The translations under genes were made by a program, and so were the position numbers. This document shows positions 1-10,010 of a stretch of 64,000 nucleotides of DNA, one piece after another. Numbering within the stretch: the first letter of the stretch is position 1; every line of letters starts with the position of its first letter. Under the pieces are notes generated by a model, which worked only from the letters and a program-made list of their open reading frames with translations, was not told where the DNA came from and did no database searches. Origin of the DNA: Streptomyces sp. Act143 (GTDB lineage Bacteria > Actinomycetota > Actinomycetes > Streptomycetales > Streptomycetaceae); the NCBI RefSeq assembly GCF_003143935.1, contig NZ_QFRX01000001.1:223129-287128 (forward strand), given 5' to 3'.

Positions 1-1
1 A

Positions 2-97
2 CGCTTCAACGCGGCCGTGAACGCCCTGGCCGACAAGGGCGCTGCGGAACTGGCCGAGGACCGCGCGTTCCTGGAACAGACCGACCTCGTCGGCTGA
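2..97 (+). CDS. C-terminal end of an upstream protein (partial)
   Basis: An open frame enters from outside the window and ends at a TGA at 95-97. The 31 visible residues are Ala/Glu/Asp rich and amphipathic (RFNAAVNALADKG then AAELAEDRAFLEQTDLVG). They look like the terminal helix of a larger protein, but are too few to assign a family. The last eleven codons are repeated in the same frame immediately after the stop (see the repeat at 64-139). Confidence 0.5.
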   Translation, partial: RFNAAVNALADKGAAELAEDRAFLEQTDLVG

Positions 98-139
98 CCA
101 CGCGCCTTCGTGGAACAGGCCGACCTCGTCGGCTGACCA
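64..139 (+). repeat. Tandem duplication of a gene's last codons
   Basis: Two adjacent imperfect copies (64-100 and 101-139) each encode RAF(L/V)EQ(T/A)DLVG followed by TGA. Both copies are in the same frame, separated by stop plus one codon. The second copy differs at several bases yet keeps most of the peptide. Confidence 0.75.
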
Positions 140-291
140 CCGACCGCCGATTGCTGGAGGCGTGGGAGGGCGGGTCGCGGAGGCCGGCGGTAGTCCTGAA
201 TCAGTGGTCGCCGACAGGTTGCCGACAGTTGCGTCGCATAGCCTCGTGTCCGGAGTGGTCGGTTGCCGTGGGCTCACCTGGGGAGGCGTCG

Positions 292-1128
292 GTGTTCGGA
301 AGGGGAGCGCGGCTGTACGCGAGCGCGATGATCGTGGTCTGCGTACTGCTTCTCGGCCCCAGCGCGCCGGGCGACGCCCTCGTCGGCAGGCCGCTGCCCG
401 CCGGTGCGGCCCGGGACGTGGTGCCGAACCGGGTCATCACGTGGAACCTCTGCAACCCCTGCGGGAAGAGCAATGCCGACCGGGCGGCTGAGATCGCCAC
501 GTACGCGCCTCAGGTGATCGGGCTCCAGGAGTCGTGCACCGGTGATGTGAAACGGATCAGGGACCTCCTGGAGAGCCTGTACGGGCTGGTGTACCACGTC
601 GAGTACGGGACGGTGCTCCAGAACTGGGGCCGCTGCGGGGGAGTGCCCTGGAGCCCGGGAGGCTACGGCCAGGCGCTCCTCTCGGCGGCGCCGATGACCG
701 ACCGGGTCGTGGTGGAGTATCCCGACGGCGGTTCTGAGGACCGCGGGTATCTGGCCGTCACCACCACCGTGGACGACAAGCCGGTCCGGGTCTTCAACAC
801 CCACCTCGCCCAGCGACAGCAGGAAGACGTCCGTACCGAGCAGGTGCGCGTGCTCGGCGCGGCGGTCGGCGAGTACGACCGCGCGATCGTGCTCGGCGAC
901 TTCAACGCCACGCCGGACACCCCCGAACTTGCCCCGATGTGGACACTGGCCACCGACACCGACCCCCAGTGCCGGCCGTCGGCCTCCGGCACCTGCGACA
1001 CGACCACCGACTGGTACAGCAAGTTCGACTACGTCTTCCTGCGCGGCATCACCTCACTCCGGCACCAGGTGCACCCCACCGCGTACTCGGACCACGACCT
1101 GCTGCAAGCGGACCTGGATCTGACCTAG
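292..1128 (+). CDS. Secreted endonuclease/exonuclease/phosphatase-family protein
   Basis: This is predicted to be an exported metal-dependent phosphoesterase of the EEP fold, the family of DNase I, exonuclease III and sphingomyelinases. After an N-terminal hydrophobic segment (MIVVCVLLLG, about residues 13-22) the domain opens with VITWNLCNPC. It carries the metal-binding Glu in VIGLQES, the Asp/Asn pair in VLGDFNATPDTPE, and the closing Asp-His in YSDHDLL. I chose GTG 292 because GGGAGG at 281-286 is well placed; an ATG at 151 is in frame but has no ribosome site and would bury the signal peptide. The protein is 278 aa, normal for a single EEP domain. Substrate (nucleic acid, phospholipid or other) cannot be told from sequence. 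It is a monocistronic gene facing a convergent neighbour 16 bp away. Confidence 0.8.
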   Translation: MFGRGARLYASAMIVVCVLLLGPSAPGDALVGRPLPAGAARDVVPNRVITWNLCNPCGKSNADRAAEIATYAPQVIGLQESCTGDVKRIRDLLESLYGLVYHVEYGTVLQNWGRCGGVPWSPGGYGQALLSAAPMTDRVVVEYPDGGSEDRGYLAVTTTVDDKPVRVFNTHLAQRQQEDVRTEQVRVLGAAVGEYDRAIVLGDFNATPDTPELAPMWTLATDTDPQCRPSASGTCDTTTDWYSKFDYVFLRGITSLRHQVHPTAYSDHDLLQADLDLT

Positions 1129-1144
1129 TGGCTGGTGCGGGCGG

Positions 1145-1531
1145 TCAGGGAACCAGCGTGAAACTCGCCCGGTAGACATAGCCCGGCATGACGGGGGTCC
1201 ACGCGAAGCCGTGGCCCATGGTGAGGGTGCCGGTCTGGCCGTCGGGATGGTCCCGGTCGTTCATGACGTAGCTGATGGAGTACTCGACGGTGGCCGGAGT
1301 CGAGCCCGACCACTCGTAGCAGGTGAGGTACACCGGGTGCTCGTCGAAGTCCCGCACGGCCGTGGGGTTGTCCGGGCTGAGGTAGATGTGGCGGATGTAC
1401 TGCGGAGCCCAGGACCAGTCCTGGCAGACGACCTCGGTGATCCCCGTGTCGGCCGAGGCGGTGGGCAGGGGGGCCGTCAACGGGAGGCCGAGGGCGGCGG
1501 CAACGGCCAGCAGAACAGCGGGTCTACGCAT
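1145..1531 (-). CDS. Small secreted protein of unknown function
   Basis: The 128-aa product starts with a clean Sec signal peptide (MRRPAVLLAVAAALGLPLTA, likely cleaved after TASA near residue 28). The mature part of about 100 aa has one pair of cysteines (in VVCQDW and LTCYEW), which could form a disulfide, and many aromatic and beta-branched residues, suggesting a small beta-sandwich. The ATG at 1531 is preceded by GGAGCT; an ATG further upstream (1591) would place the signal peptide internally. I do not recognise the family. It could be an extracellular inhibitor-like or cell-wall-associated protein, but nothing in the neighbourhood supports one choice. Confidence 0.65.
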   Translation of the reverse strand: MRRPAVLLAVAAALGLPLTAPLPTASADTGITEVVCQDWSWAPQYIRHIYLSPDNPTAVRDFDEHPVYLTCYEWSGSTPATVEYSISYVMNDRDHPDGQTGTLTMGHGFAWTPVMPGYVYRASFTLVP

Positions 1532-1708
1532 GGGCAGCTCCGTGGATGCGGCGACGGGGCCTTCATTCTGGCAACGGCGGCCGTCCTCCACAGGGCGGAA
1601 TCGAGCCCCTCCCCGACCTGATGCCTCGTCAATGTGTGGACGTACAAGGCGTGTTGGGCGCGTGCCGCCCCGACCGTCGGGCGCTCGGACGGCCGGGGCG
1701 GCGCGGGC

Positions 1709-2449
1709 TCAGCTCAAGTGCCGGGAGAAGAACCGTGCCGCGGCGTCCCCCGCGGACTGCGGGACGCCGGTGTGTCCGCCCATGTGGGCGTGCAGGGACT
1801 TCTCCTCGGAGCCGAAGGCGTCGAACAGGTCCAGGGCGGCCTGCCGGTCGTTTCCTTCGTCGTCCCACTGCAACAGGACGTGCAGCGGAATGGTGACCCG
1901 GCGGGCCTCCTCGAAGATGGCGCGCGGCACGAGGCTGCCCGCGAACAGACCGGCGGCCACGATGCGCGGCTCGACCACCGCGAGGCGGACACCGACGGAG
2001 ATCACCCCGCCCGAGTACCCGACCGGGCCGCCGATCTCCGGCAGGGCCAGGAGAGCGTCGAGGGCGGCCTGCCACTCGGGGACCGCCCTGTCGACGAGGG
2101 GGAGGACGAGGGCGTCGACGATCTCGTCGCCGACCGGCTCGCCCGCTTGCATCGCCCGCCGCAGCTCGGCGCGGGCCTCCTCGACGGCGGCCCAGCGCGG
2201 CCGGTCACCGCTGCCGGGGAGCTCGATGGTGGCCGAGGCGAAGCCGTCCGCGGCGGCCTGCGCGGCCCGCGCCACCAACCGGGGGTACATCTTGCGCAGT
2301 CCGAGCGGAGGGTGGCCGAGCAGGATCAGCGGCACCGGTGCGGGAGCGGACGCGGGCGTCCACAGGATGCCGGGGATCTCACCGAGGGTGAATGTGCGTT
2401 CGAGGACGTCGTCGTCGAGGCGCTGTTCGGACGTGAAGCGAAGGGCCAT
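1709..2449 (-). CDS. Alpha/beta hydrolase (dienelactone-hydrolase-like)
   Basis: A cytoplasmic 246-aa hydrolase with the nucleophile elbow GYSGG (Ser about residue 145) after a strand, a preceding oxyanion-type region ILLGHPPLG, an acidic residue in LLQWDDEG (about 215) and a C-terminal His in HMGGHTG (about 228). The order Ser-Asp-His and the short cap match the dienelactone-hydrolase/BAAT group of serine hydrolases. No signal peptide is present. It is transcribed alone, and its upstream neighbour is a pseudogene remnant. Substrate is unknown; an ester, lactone or carboxylic thioester is possible. Confidence 0.75.
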   Translation of the reverse strand: MALRFTSEQRLDDDVLERTFTLGEIPGILWTPASAPAPVPLILLGHPPLGLRKMYPRLVARAAQAAADGFASATIELPGSGDRPRWAAVEEARAELRRAMQAGEPVGDEIVDALVLPLVDRAVPEWQAALDALLALPEIGGPVGYSGGVISVGVRLAVVEPRIVAAGLFAGSLVPRAIFEEARRVTIPLHVLLQWDDEGNDRQAALDLFDAFGSEEKSLHAHMGGHTGVPQSAGDAAARFFSRHLS

Positions 2450-2634
2450 GGTCGTGCCTTTCGGGAGTGCGTGAGAACGGCGCTCCCGGACGACCTATCG
2501 CCCGACCGCGACCCCTGAGGGGAGCACCCATGTCGATACGTTCACGGGTACCACCTCCTCGGTCTCTCGCACGGCCTCCGGGACCGTAGCAGTGGCCACG
2601 ACGTTCCACCAACGGGTTTTCGCGAAGGCGCGAC

Positions 2635-2893
2635 GTCCAGGGCGTCCTCCTCGTCGGCGGCGAGAAAGCGCGCGTTGCCGGTCACGGCGTTGCTGGTGCG
2701 GGCGCCGCCCAACTCCTCGGCGCCCGTGCGGTCGCCGGTGACCGCCTCGATGACGTCGGGGCCGGTGACGAACATGTGCGAGGCGCCGGCAGGCGGCCCG
2801 GCCCGCGCAGGGCCTCAGCAGCACCGAGATCCGCGGAATCACCCCCGACGCCTGGACGTTGCGGCGCACCAGTGCGGCCAGCCGTTCGGTCCG
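2635..2893 (-). pseudogene. Remnant of acyl-CoA carboxylase carboxyltransferase subunit
   Basis: Two pieces in different frames match consecutive parts of the carboxyltransferase (PccB/AccD-type) beta subunit of actinobacterial acyl-CoA carboxylases. At about 2893-2801 the minus strand reads RRNVQASGVIPRISVLL then PCAG. At 2775-2635 it reads MFVTGPDVIEAVTG, EELGG and NARFLAADEEDALD. In intact enzymes these are linked by about 17 residues; here the gap is too short and the frame changes, so there is an internal deletion with a frameshift. Only about 80 of the usual 500 or more residues are recognisable, with no intact start or end. It is a decaying fragment next to the gap gene. Confidence 0.75.
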
Positions 2894-3011
2894 CCCAGGC
2901 CCCGAACCGCCCACGCCTGCGCGCCCCGCCGGGCGCCGGCGCCCGCTCGCGGCGGTGGGCCAGGTCACCGCGTTCCACGGTGCTGCGGGGCGCGTACGCA
3001 ACCGCGTGCGG

Positions 3012-4010
3012 TCAGCGAGCGGCGAGGAGCTGGAGCGTGTCGATCACACGGTTGGAGAAGCCCCACTCGTTGTCGTACCAGGCGACGACCTTGACGTGGC
3101 GGCCGTCGACGCGCGTGAGCGCCGAGTCGAAGATCGACGACGCGGGGTTGCCCACGATGTCGGACGACACGAGCGCGTCCTCCGAGTACTCGAGGACCCC
3201 GGCCAGCGGCCCCTCCGCCGCGGCGCGGTACGCCGCCAGCACCTCGTCGCGCGTCACGTCACGGGCGACGGTCGTGTTGAGCTCCACGATCGAACCCACC
3301 GGCACCGGCACCCGGATCGAGTCACCCGACAGCTTGCCGTCGAGGTTCGGCAGCACCAGCCCGATCGCCTTGGCGGCACCGGTCGTGGTCGGCACGATGT
3401 TGACTCCGGCGGCCCGGGCACGACGGGCGTCGCGGTGCGGACCGTCCTGGAGGTTCTGTTCCTGCGTATAGGCGTGCACCGTCGTCATGAACCCGTGCTC
3501 GATACCGGCGAGTTCGTCCAGGACCGCGGCCAGCGGCGCGAGCGCGTTGGTGGTGCAGGAGGCGTTCGAGACGATGGTGTGCACGGCCGGGTCGTAGGTG
3601 TCGGTGTTGACGCCGTACGCGAGGGTGACGTCGGCACCGTCGGACGGCGCGCTGACCAGCACCTTCTTCGCGCCCGCGTCGAGGTGGGCGCGGGCGGCCT
3701 TCGCCGAGGTGAAGCGACCGGTGGCCTCCAGGACGATGTCGACGCCGAGCTCGGCCCACGGCAGGTCGGCCGGTTCGCGCTCGGCGAGTACGCGGATACG
3801 GCGGCCGTCGACGACGAGGGTGTCCCCGTCGACGGTGACCGGGCGCCCGAGCCGGCCGGCCGTGCTGTCGAAGGCGAGCAGCCGGGCAAGCGTGGCGGGC
3901 TCCGTCAGGTCGTTGACGGCGACGACCTCGAGGTCGCTGTCGCGCTCCAGCAGCGCGCGCAGCACATTGCGTCCGATGCGGCCGAATCCATTGATGGCGA
4001 TGCGAGTCAT
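3012..4010 (-). CDS. gap: Glyceraldehyde-3-phosphate dehydrogenase
   Basis: Converts glyceraldehyde 3-phosphate, NAD+ and phosphate to 1,3-bisphosphoglycerate in central glycolysis. The 332-aa product begins with the Rossmann motif INGFGRIGRN (residues 6-15). It has Asp34 in AVNDLTEP, which favours NAD over NADP, the catalytic cysteine C152 in NASCTTN, and the C-terminal WYDNEWGFSNR. ATG 4008-4010 gives the canonical N terminus, with a GGGAAGG element upstream. Length is standard for type I GAPDH. It is probably one of several GAPDH paralogues, because it sits alone, away from pgk/tpi. A GlxA-family regulator gene lies upstream on the same strand, 118 bp away. Confidence 0.95.
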   Translation of the reverse strand: MTRIAINGFGRIGRNVLRALLERDSDLEVVAVNDLTEPATLARLLAFDSTAGRLGRPVTVDGDTLVVDGRRIRVLAEREPADLPWAELGVDIVLEATGRFTSAKAARAHLDAGAKKVLVSAPSDGADVTLAYGVNTDTYDPAVHTIVSNASCTTNALAPLAAVLDELAGIEHGFMTTVHAYTQEQNLQDGPHRDARRARAAGVNIVPTTTGAAKAIGLVLPNLDGKLSGDSIRVPVPVGSIVELNTTVARDVTRDEVLAAYRAAAEGPLAGVLEYSEDALVSSDIVGNPASSIFDSALTRVDGRHVKVVAWYDNEWGFSNRVIDTLQLLAAR

Positions 4011-4128
4011 GAGTGGTGTCCCTTCCCTTCGCCACCAGGCTCGCTCGTGACGGGCGCCGGTGACAGTGGCGGGATCGCCATGGTTCAAAAGGATCCCGCC
4101 ACGCGTCGGCCTGCCGGGTGGCGCGGGC

Positions 4129-5085
4129 TCACTCGCCCAGGGTGAACGTGCGCCGGTACTCGCTCGGAGTGGTGCCGAGGATGCGCTGGAAGTGCATCCG
4201 CAGATTCGCGCCGGTGCCGAGACCGACGTCGGCGGCGATCTGCTCGACGCTCCGCTGCGACCGCTCCAGCAGCTCACGGGCCACGTCGATGCGGGCCCGC
4301 ATCACCCACTGCATGGGCGTGTAGCCGGTCTCCTCGACGAAACGCCGGGAGAACGTGCGCGCCGAGACCCCCGCCTGTCGCGCCAGTATGTCCAGGGTGA
4401 GGTCCTCGTCGAGCCGGTGCAGCGCCCACTCGCGGGTGGCGGCGAACCGCTCGCCGAGCGGCTCGGGGACGCTGCGGGGCACGTACTGGGCCTGCCCGCC
4501 GCTGCGATAGGGGGCCGCGACCAGCCGCCGGGCCGCGTGGTTGGAGGCGGCGACCCCGAGGTCGCCGCGCAGGATGTGCAGGCACAGGTCGATCCCCGAG
4601 GCGGCACCGGCCGAGGTGAGCACACTGCCCTCGTCGACGAACAGCACGTTCTCGTCGATCCGGACGAGCGGATGTCTGGCCGCGAGGGCCCGCGTGTAGT
4701 GCCAGTGCGTCGTGGCGCGCCTGCCGTCGAGCAGGCCCGTGGCGGCGAGCGCGAAGGCGCCCGTGGAGATGGCGGCGAGCCGCGCGCCCCGCTCGTGGGC
4801 GGCGATCAGCGCGTCGACCACGGCCCGCGGCGGGTCGTCGCGGTCCGGGAACCGGTAGCCGGGGACGAAGACGATGTCGGCCCAGGCAAGGGCGTCCAGG
4901 CCGTGGGCGACGTAGTACGCCAGGCCGTCACCGCCGGTCACCAGCCCGGGCGTCGCCCCGCACACCCGCACCTCGTACGGCATGCTCGCGCGGGTCGTGA
5001 AGACCTGGGCGGGAATTCCGACATCGAGCGGCTTCGCGCCCTCCAGCACGAGAACGGCGACGCGATGCAGACGGGAGGCTGGCAC
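4129..5085 (-). CDS. GlxA-family AraC transcriptional regulator
   Basis: A two-domain regulator of 318 aa. Residues 1 to about 180 form a DJ-1/PfpI glutamine-amidotransferase-like sensor domain (VAVLVLEGAKPLDVG at the start, then the ISTGAFALAATGLLDGR elbow). The usual catalytic Cys of the elbow is replaced by Thr, as in GlxA regulators that only bind ligands. Residues about 210-318 hold two helix-turn-helix motifs of AraC type (LARQAGVSARTFSRRF and IAADVGLGTGANLRMHFQ). It probably controls a nearby gene, possibly itself or gap; the ligand is unknown. Confidence 0.85.
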   Translation of the reverse strand: MPASRLHRVAVLVLEGAKPLDVGIPAQVFTTRASMPYEVRVCGATPGLVTGGDGLAYYVAHGLDALAWADIVFVPGYRFPDRDDPPRAVVDALIAAHERGARLAAISTGAFALAATGLLDGRRATTHWHYTRALAARHPLVRIDENVLFVDEGSVLTSAGAASGIDLCLHILRGDLGVAASNHAARRLVAAPYRSGGQAQYVPRSVPEPLGERFAATREWALHRLDEDLTLDILARQAGVSARTFSRRFVEETGYTPMQWVMRARIDVARELLERSQRSVEQIAADVGLGTGANLRMHFQRILGTTPSEYRRTFTLGE

Positions 5086-5367
5086 AGGGAGAGGGTACGT
5101 GGGGCGTGACCTCGACGCCTTCGCCCACCGGTCGGCCGGTGTCGAAAACCGCTGAGCAACGTGACCTGCGAGGGGGGACCACTGCGATGGATCAGGTACG
5201 AGAGGCCTTGGCGCTGGTGGGCGGCATGCTGGGCAACTGCCTCCACGGCTCCTCCGTCCTGGGCAGCCTGAGACCGGCCGGCCACGGCACGTGTTTTCGC
5301 GCGTCGCGATGAGTTCTGGGGCGTCGGACGGTCGTACTGTCGAACCTGTCTCCCAGGAGGATTACTG

Positions 5368-5946
5368 ATGCGCAGCGTGACGTATTCGATGAGCGTCTCA
5401 CTTGACGGCTACATCGTCGGACCGGACGGCAACTTCGCCTGGTCGGAGCCGAACGACGAGGTCTTCCGCTTCTGGATCGACGACATCCGTCAGGTCGACG
5501 TCCACCTGATGGGGCGACGGCTGTACGAGACGATGCTGTACTGGGAGACCGCCGACCAGGATCCGGCGCTCGACGACGCGCAGCGCGAGTGGATCTCGCT
5601 GTGGAACCCGCTCCCGAAGGTCGTCTTCTCCACCACCCTGTCATCGGTGCAGGGCAACGCCCGTCTGGCCGCCGGAAGCCTGGCGGAGGAGATCGGGCGG
5701 TTGCGGGCCGAGCCGGGGGAGGGCGAGATCGCGATCGGTGGCGCGGCGCTCGCCGCGGAGGCGTCCGCACTGGGGCTGATCGACGAGTACCGCGTCGTCG
5801 TCTACCCGGTGCTGGTCGGCGGCGGCACCCCGTTCTTCGCCCGTGCCGAACAACGGGTGGACCTCGAACTGGTCGAGACCCGCACCTTCAAGTCGCACGT
5901 CGCCTACCTCCGCTACCGCGTGGTGCGCGGCGCCGTGTCGTCGTAG
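5368..5946 (+). CDS. RibD C-terminal/dihydrofolate reductase-like protein
   Basis: A 192-aa NADPH-binding reductase-fold protein of the DHFR/RibD-C superfamily. It begins with MSVSLDGYIVGPDGN (the DHFR-like first strand), carries LMGRRLYETM and the glycine-rich IAIGGAALAAEA nucleotide loop, and ends with a typical VYPVLVGGGTPFF strand. An excellent AGGAGG (5356-5361 region) precedes ATG 5368. Members are commonly annotated as deaminase/reductases without proven substrate. It is a single gene, convergent with the next one and 4 bp from it. Confidence 0.85.
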   Translation: MRSVTYSMSVSLDGYIVGPDGNFAWSEPNDEVFRFWIDDIRQVDVHLMGRRLYETMLYWETADQDPALDDAQREWISLWNPLPKVVFSTTLSSVQGNARLAAGSLAEEIGRLRAEPGEGEIAIGGAALAAEASALGLIDEYRVVVYPVLVGGGTPFFARAEQRVDLELVETRTFKSHVAYLRYRVVRGAVSS

Positions 5947-5950
5947 CACG

Positions 5951-6337
5951 TCACGCGGGCAGGAAACCCGGCCACCAGGGCGGCACGTTGCCCGGGCACA
6001 CCGGGGCGGGGTAGGAGTCCGGCATGCCGAGCCACGTCACCAGGAACCAGGCCAGCCACAGGGTGATGACAAGCCCCGCGGCCCAGGCCGCTGTGCGGTG
6101 ACGTCTCCCGAGGGTGCTGTGCACGGCGATCCACGGGACCGCGGCGGCCACCCAGAGGAGAGGGGCGAGGAACAGCAGCGTCATGCCGTTGGCGGCGGCA
6201 CCGATTCCGGTGTCGCAGGCGGCCCAGGCCCTCCCGATCGCCGTGACGGTCACCACTGCGGTCAACCCGCCCACGAGGACACCGACACCGATGCCGCTGA
6301 GCCGGGGGCGCGAAGAATCTGCCCGTCCAACGTCCAT
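5951..6337 (-). CDS. Small membrane protein of unknown function
   Basis: The 128-aa product has three predicted membrane segments: GIGVGVLVGGLTAVVTVTAI, MTLLFLAPLLWVAAAVPWIAV and AAWAAGLVITLWLAWFLVTW. It ends in a short proline/tryptophan-rich tail (CPGNVPPWWPGF). I placed the start at ATG 6337 because GGGGGAGG lies just upstream; a longer version from 6409 would add a non-conserved leader. No family is recognised and the neighbours give no functional hint. Confidence 0.65.
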   Translation of the reverse strand: MDVGRADSSRPRLSGIGVGVLVGGLTAVVTVTAIGRAWAACDTGIGAAANGMTLLFLAPLLWVAAAVPWIAVHSTLGRRHRTAAWAAGLVITLWLAWFLVTWLGMPDSYPAPVCPGNVPPWWPGFLPA

Positions 6338-6413
6338 GCCTGCCTCCCCCGTTCGGCCGTGATCCGGAGAGTACCAGCGCCCCGGCGCGGCTTCCTGCGG
6401 CCCTGGCATGCCC

Positions 6414-7181
6414 TCATGTCGTCGGTGCCTGAGCCAAGGCCGTCGCCCCGGCGGCCGCCGAGAGAGCCTCGGACGTCGCCGGGTCCGCCGGGAGGAATGC
6501 CTCCAGTTTCAACTCGGCCAGCGTCACGTCGACGGCGGTGGCGAAGGTCGTCACGGTCGTCATCAGACGCAGCTCGCCGTACGCGGACCGCAGGTGCAGC
6601 GGGACCGCGAACCCCAACTGGCCTGCGCCCGGCTCCAGGTCGGGGACGTAGCGGGTCAACTCGGCGCGCAGTTCCTCCAGATGGCCGACGCGGGCCAGGA
6701 TGTGGCGGGCCCATTCGGCGAGGTTGAGGATGCGGGGCGCCAGGCCGTCAGGATGCAGGGCCAGGCGGTAGACGTTCGTGCCCGGGCCCACCAGTTCGGC
6801 CGCCGCACCCTCGGTGATCAGGTCGAACGCGGTGTTCGCGGCGACCAGATCACCTCTGCGGTCCACCACCAGCGCCGGGTAGGGCAGATGCCCGCGCAGA
6901 ATGTGGTCGATCGCCGTGCGGACGGGGGCCAGCGCCGGATCGTCGAGCGAGCTCTCGGGGTAGGCGGGTGCGTAACCGGCGGCCAGCAACAGCTCGTTGC
7001 GCTCCCGCAGGGACAGTTCCAGCGACTCGGCCAGCCGTACGACCATGTTCCGGCCCGGCACGGACCGGCCGGACTCGATGAAGCTCAGGTGCCGCTGGGT
7101 GGTACCCGCCCGCAACGCCAGGTCGAGCTGGCTGAGATGACGGCGGGCACGACAGGCGCGAAGCGTACGAGGGAAGTCCAC
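6414..7181 (-). CDS. XRE-family regulator with MmyB-like ligand domain
   Basis: The first 60 or so residues are a Cro/C1 helix-turn-helix (LSQLDLALRAGTTQRHLSFIESGRS). They are followed by a MmyB-type PAS-like domain of about 170 aa with the signature YPALVVDRRGDLVAANTAFD. Such regulators often control a divergent oxidoreductase and bind fatty acids or similar ligands. Here the divergent neighbour, 86 bp away, is a flavin/F420 oxidoreductase, which fits. The start could be GTG 7181 (chosen, immediately before the helix-turn-helix) or an ATG at 7241; the latter would run into the divergent promoter. Confidence 0.85.
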   Translation of the reverse strand: MDFPRTLRACRARRHLSQLDLALRAGTTQRHLSFIESGRSVPGRNMVVRLAESLELSLRERNELLLAAGYAPAYPESSLDDPALAPVRTAIDHILRGHLPYPALVVDRRGDLVAANTAFDLITEGAAAELVGPGTNVYRLALHPDGLAPRILNLAEWARHILARVGHLEELRAELTRYVPDLEPGAGQLGFAVPLHLRSAYGELRLMTTVTTFATAVDVTLAELKLEAFLPADPATSEALSAAAGATALAQAPTT

Positions 7182-7267
7182 CCGCCTGTTGTAGCGGGGG
7201 CGGAAGGCGCCAGGCCATTCCCCGCAGGGAATTGCCGCCACTCCCGCCGCACTTGAGCATGGCTGCC

Positions 7268-8245
7268 ATGGACATCGGCGTACTCCTTCCGACCGGAACC
7301 GCCCAGTGGGGCCCTGCGGACGACCCTCGCGAGCTGGTGGCCTTCGGCCGTCATGCCGAACGCTCGGGCTTCACCTCGCTCTTCGTCAACGATTCCCTGA
7401 TCAGCCCACGCATCGAGGCGCTCACGATGCTGGCCGCGCTCGCGCCGGTCACCGAGACCGTGACGCTCGGCACGGCCGCCCTGATGCCGTTCCTGCGCCG
7501 GCCGGTCCAGGCCGCGCAGTCCCTCGCGTCGATCGACCTGCTGTCCGGCGGCCGGCTCGCCGTGACCGTCGGCGCCGGCTTTCCCGGCCGCTTCGGACGC
7601 CCCCTCTACACGCTCTCCGAGCTGCCGTGGGAGAGACGCTTCGCCCGCCTGGACGAGACCGTCGCGCTGTGGCGGGCCCTGTGGGACGGCGCTGACGCCT
7701 TCCACGGGGAGATCCTCCGCTTCACCGACATCCCGCCCACGACCAGGCCGTTCCGCGCCGGCGGCCCGCCCGTCTGGCTCGGCGGTGCGACCCCCGCGGC
7801 CCTGGCCCGCACGGGCCGTCTGTACGACGGATGGCTGCCCTACCCACCCGAACCCGCCGCCTACGCGTCCGGCCTCCTCGACATCCACAAGGCGGCGGCC
7901 GGCGCCGGACGTGCGGCCGAGGAGATCACGCCCGCGCTGTTCGTCTCCGTACGGATCGACGACGACGCCGAGAGCGCCCGCCACTCGATGGACGCCTACG
8001 CACGGGCCACGTACGGCCTGCCGCTGGAGGAGTTGGAGAGCATCCAGGCGGTCGTCACCGGGACCGCCGATCAAGTACTGCACCGTCTGGGAGAGTTCGT
8101 CGCCGCGGGCGCTCGTCATCTCGTCGTGCGCCTTGCGGGCCAGGACCTGCGTACCCAGCGTGACCAGCTCGAACAGGCTGCGGACCTGATCCCCGCCCTC
8201 GGACGGCAGGCGGCGGATCAGGGGGAGCCCAGGCACGTAACCTGA
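7268..8245 (+). CDS. Luciferase-like (LLM class) F420/flavin oxidoreductase
   Basis: A TIM-barrel oxidoreductase of the bacterial luciferase/F420-dependent superfamily, about 325 aa. The first strand is MDIGVLLPTG. Family features include GFTSLFVNDSL, TLGTAALMPFLRRPVQAAQSLASIDLLSGGRL (the conserved mid-barrel region) and GGPPVWLGGATPAALARTGR. Substrate and cofactor (F420 or FMN) are not decidable here. ATG 7259 and 7268 are both possible; I use 7268 because strand one begins there. It is divergent from an MmyB-type regulator that probably controls it. Confidence 0.85.
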   Translation: MDIGVLLPTGTAQWGPADDPRELVAFGRHAERSGFTSLFVNDSLISPRIEALTMLAALAPVTETVTLGTAALMPFLRRPVQAAQSLASIDLLSGGRLAVTVGAGFPGRFGRPLYTLSELPWERRFARLDETVALWRALWDGADAFHGEILRFTDIPPTTRPFRAGGPPVWLGGATPAALARTGRLYDGWLPYPPEPAAYASGLLDIHKAAAGAGRAAEEITPALFVSVRIDDDAESARHSMDAYARATYGLPLEELESIQAVVTGTADQVLHRLGEFVAAGARHLVVRLAGQDLRTQRDQLEQAADLIPALGRQAADQGEPRHVT

Positions 8246-8281
8246 GGGCCCCTCAGGACCCGGAACCGCGGAAAGAACCGT

Positions 8282-8852
8282 ATGTGGCGCGTGCTCTTCT
8301 GCATCACCCCGGCGACAGTGGCGGCCTTCGCCCTGGTCATGCTCGCGCTGTCATGGGCCGGCGGGTGGTGGTACCGGCGCGATCCCGCTCGGGCAGGTCG
8401 CGCCGCCCGCGTCCTGCTGGCAGCCTGGGGCGCGTTGATCCTGACCGCGACGCTCGCCCCCTCCCAGGCGCCCGGAACGTCGGGATACGACGTCTTCTGG
8501 ATCCCGGGCGAGGGCCTGTGGGGTGTGAACCCAGGCGGCCTCTTTCCTGCGGAACGCGCCATGATCGTGCGTCTGCAGCTTGCGAACGCGGCGATGTTCG
8601 TGCCGTTCGGGTCCCTGTTGTCGTTCACCTTCCGCCCCGCCCGCAAGGCTGTGCCCGCACGGGCGACGTGCGTGTGCCTGGGGTTCAGCGTGCTCATCGA
8701 AGGCGTCCAGTTCGTCATGGCGGCCGGTCGGACGGTGGACGTGGACGACGTGCTGTTCAACACCCTCGGGGGTCTTCTGGGGGCCGGGGTGGCGGTGGCT
8801 GGCGTGCAGGTGTTCGCGCGCGCTCGCCGCGGGAACGGGCGAGGGCGGTACG

Positions 8853-8875
<23 letters not shown>
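8282..8875 (+). CDS. VanZ-like membrane protein
   Basis: A 197-aa membrane protein with about four hydrophobic segments and the VanZ-type arrangement: an early membrane pair, then ANAAMFVPFGSLLSF and the conserved C-terminal SVLIEGVQFVMAAGRTVDVDDVLFNTLGGLLGAGV split over two segments. VanZ itself confers low-level teicoplanin resistance, but most family members have unknown roles in envelope biology. Its 3' end overlaps the convergent sigma-factor gene by 23 bp. Confidence 0.8.

Positions 8876-10006
<1,131 letters not shown>

Positions 10007-10010
<4 letters not shown>

Noticed and set aside
5187-5312. Possible 41-aa ORF after GGGGGG (MDQVREALALVGGM...)
   Set aside because: No homology feature, and it ends within the promoter region of the RibD-like gene. 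Too short to support.
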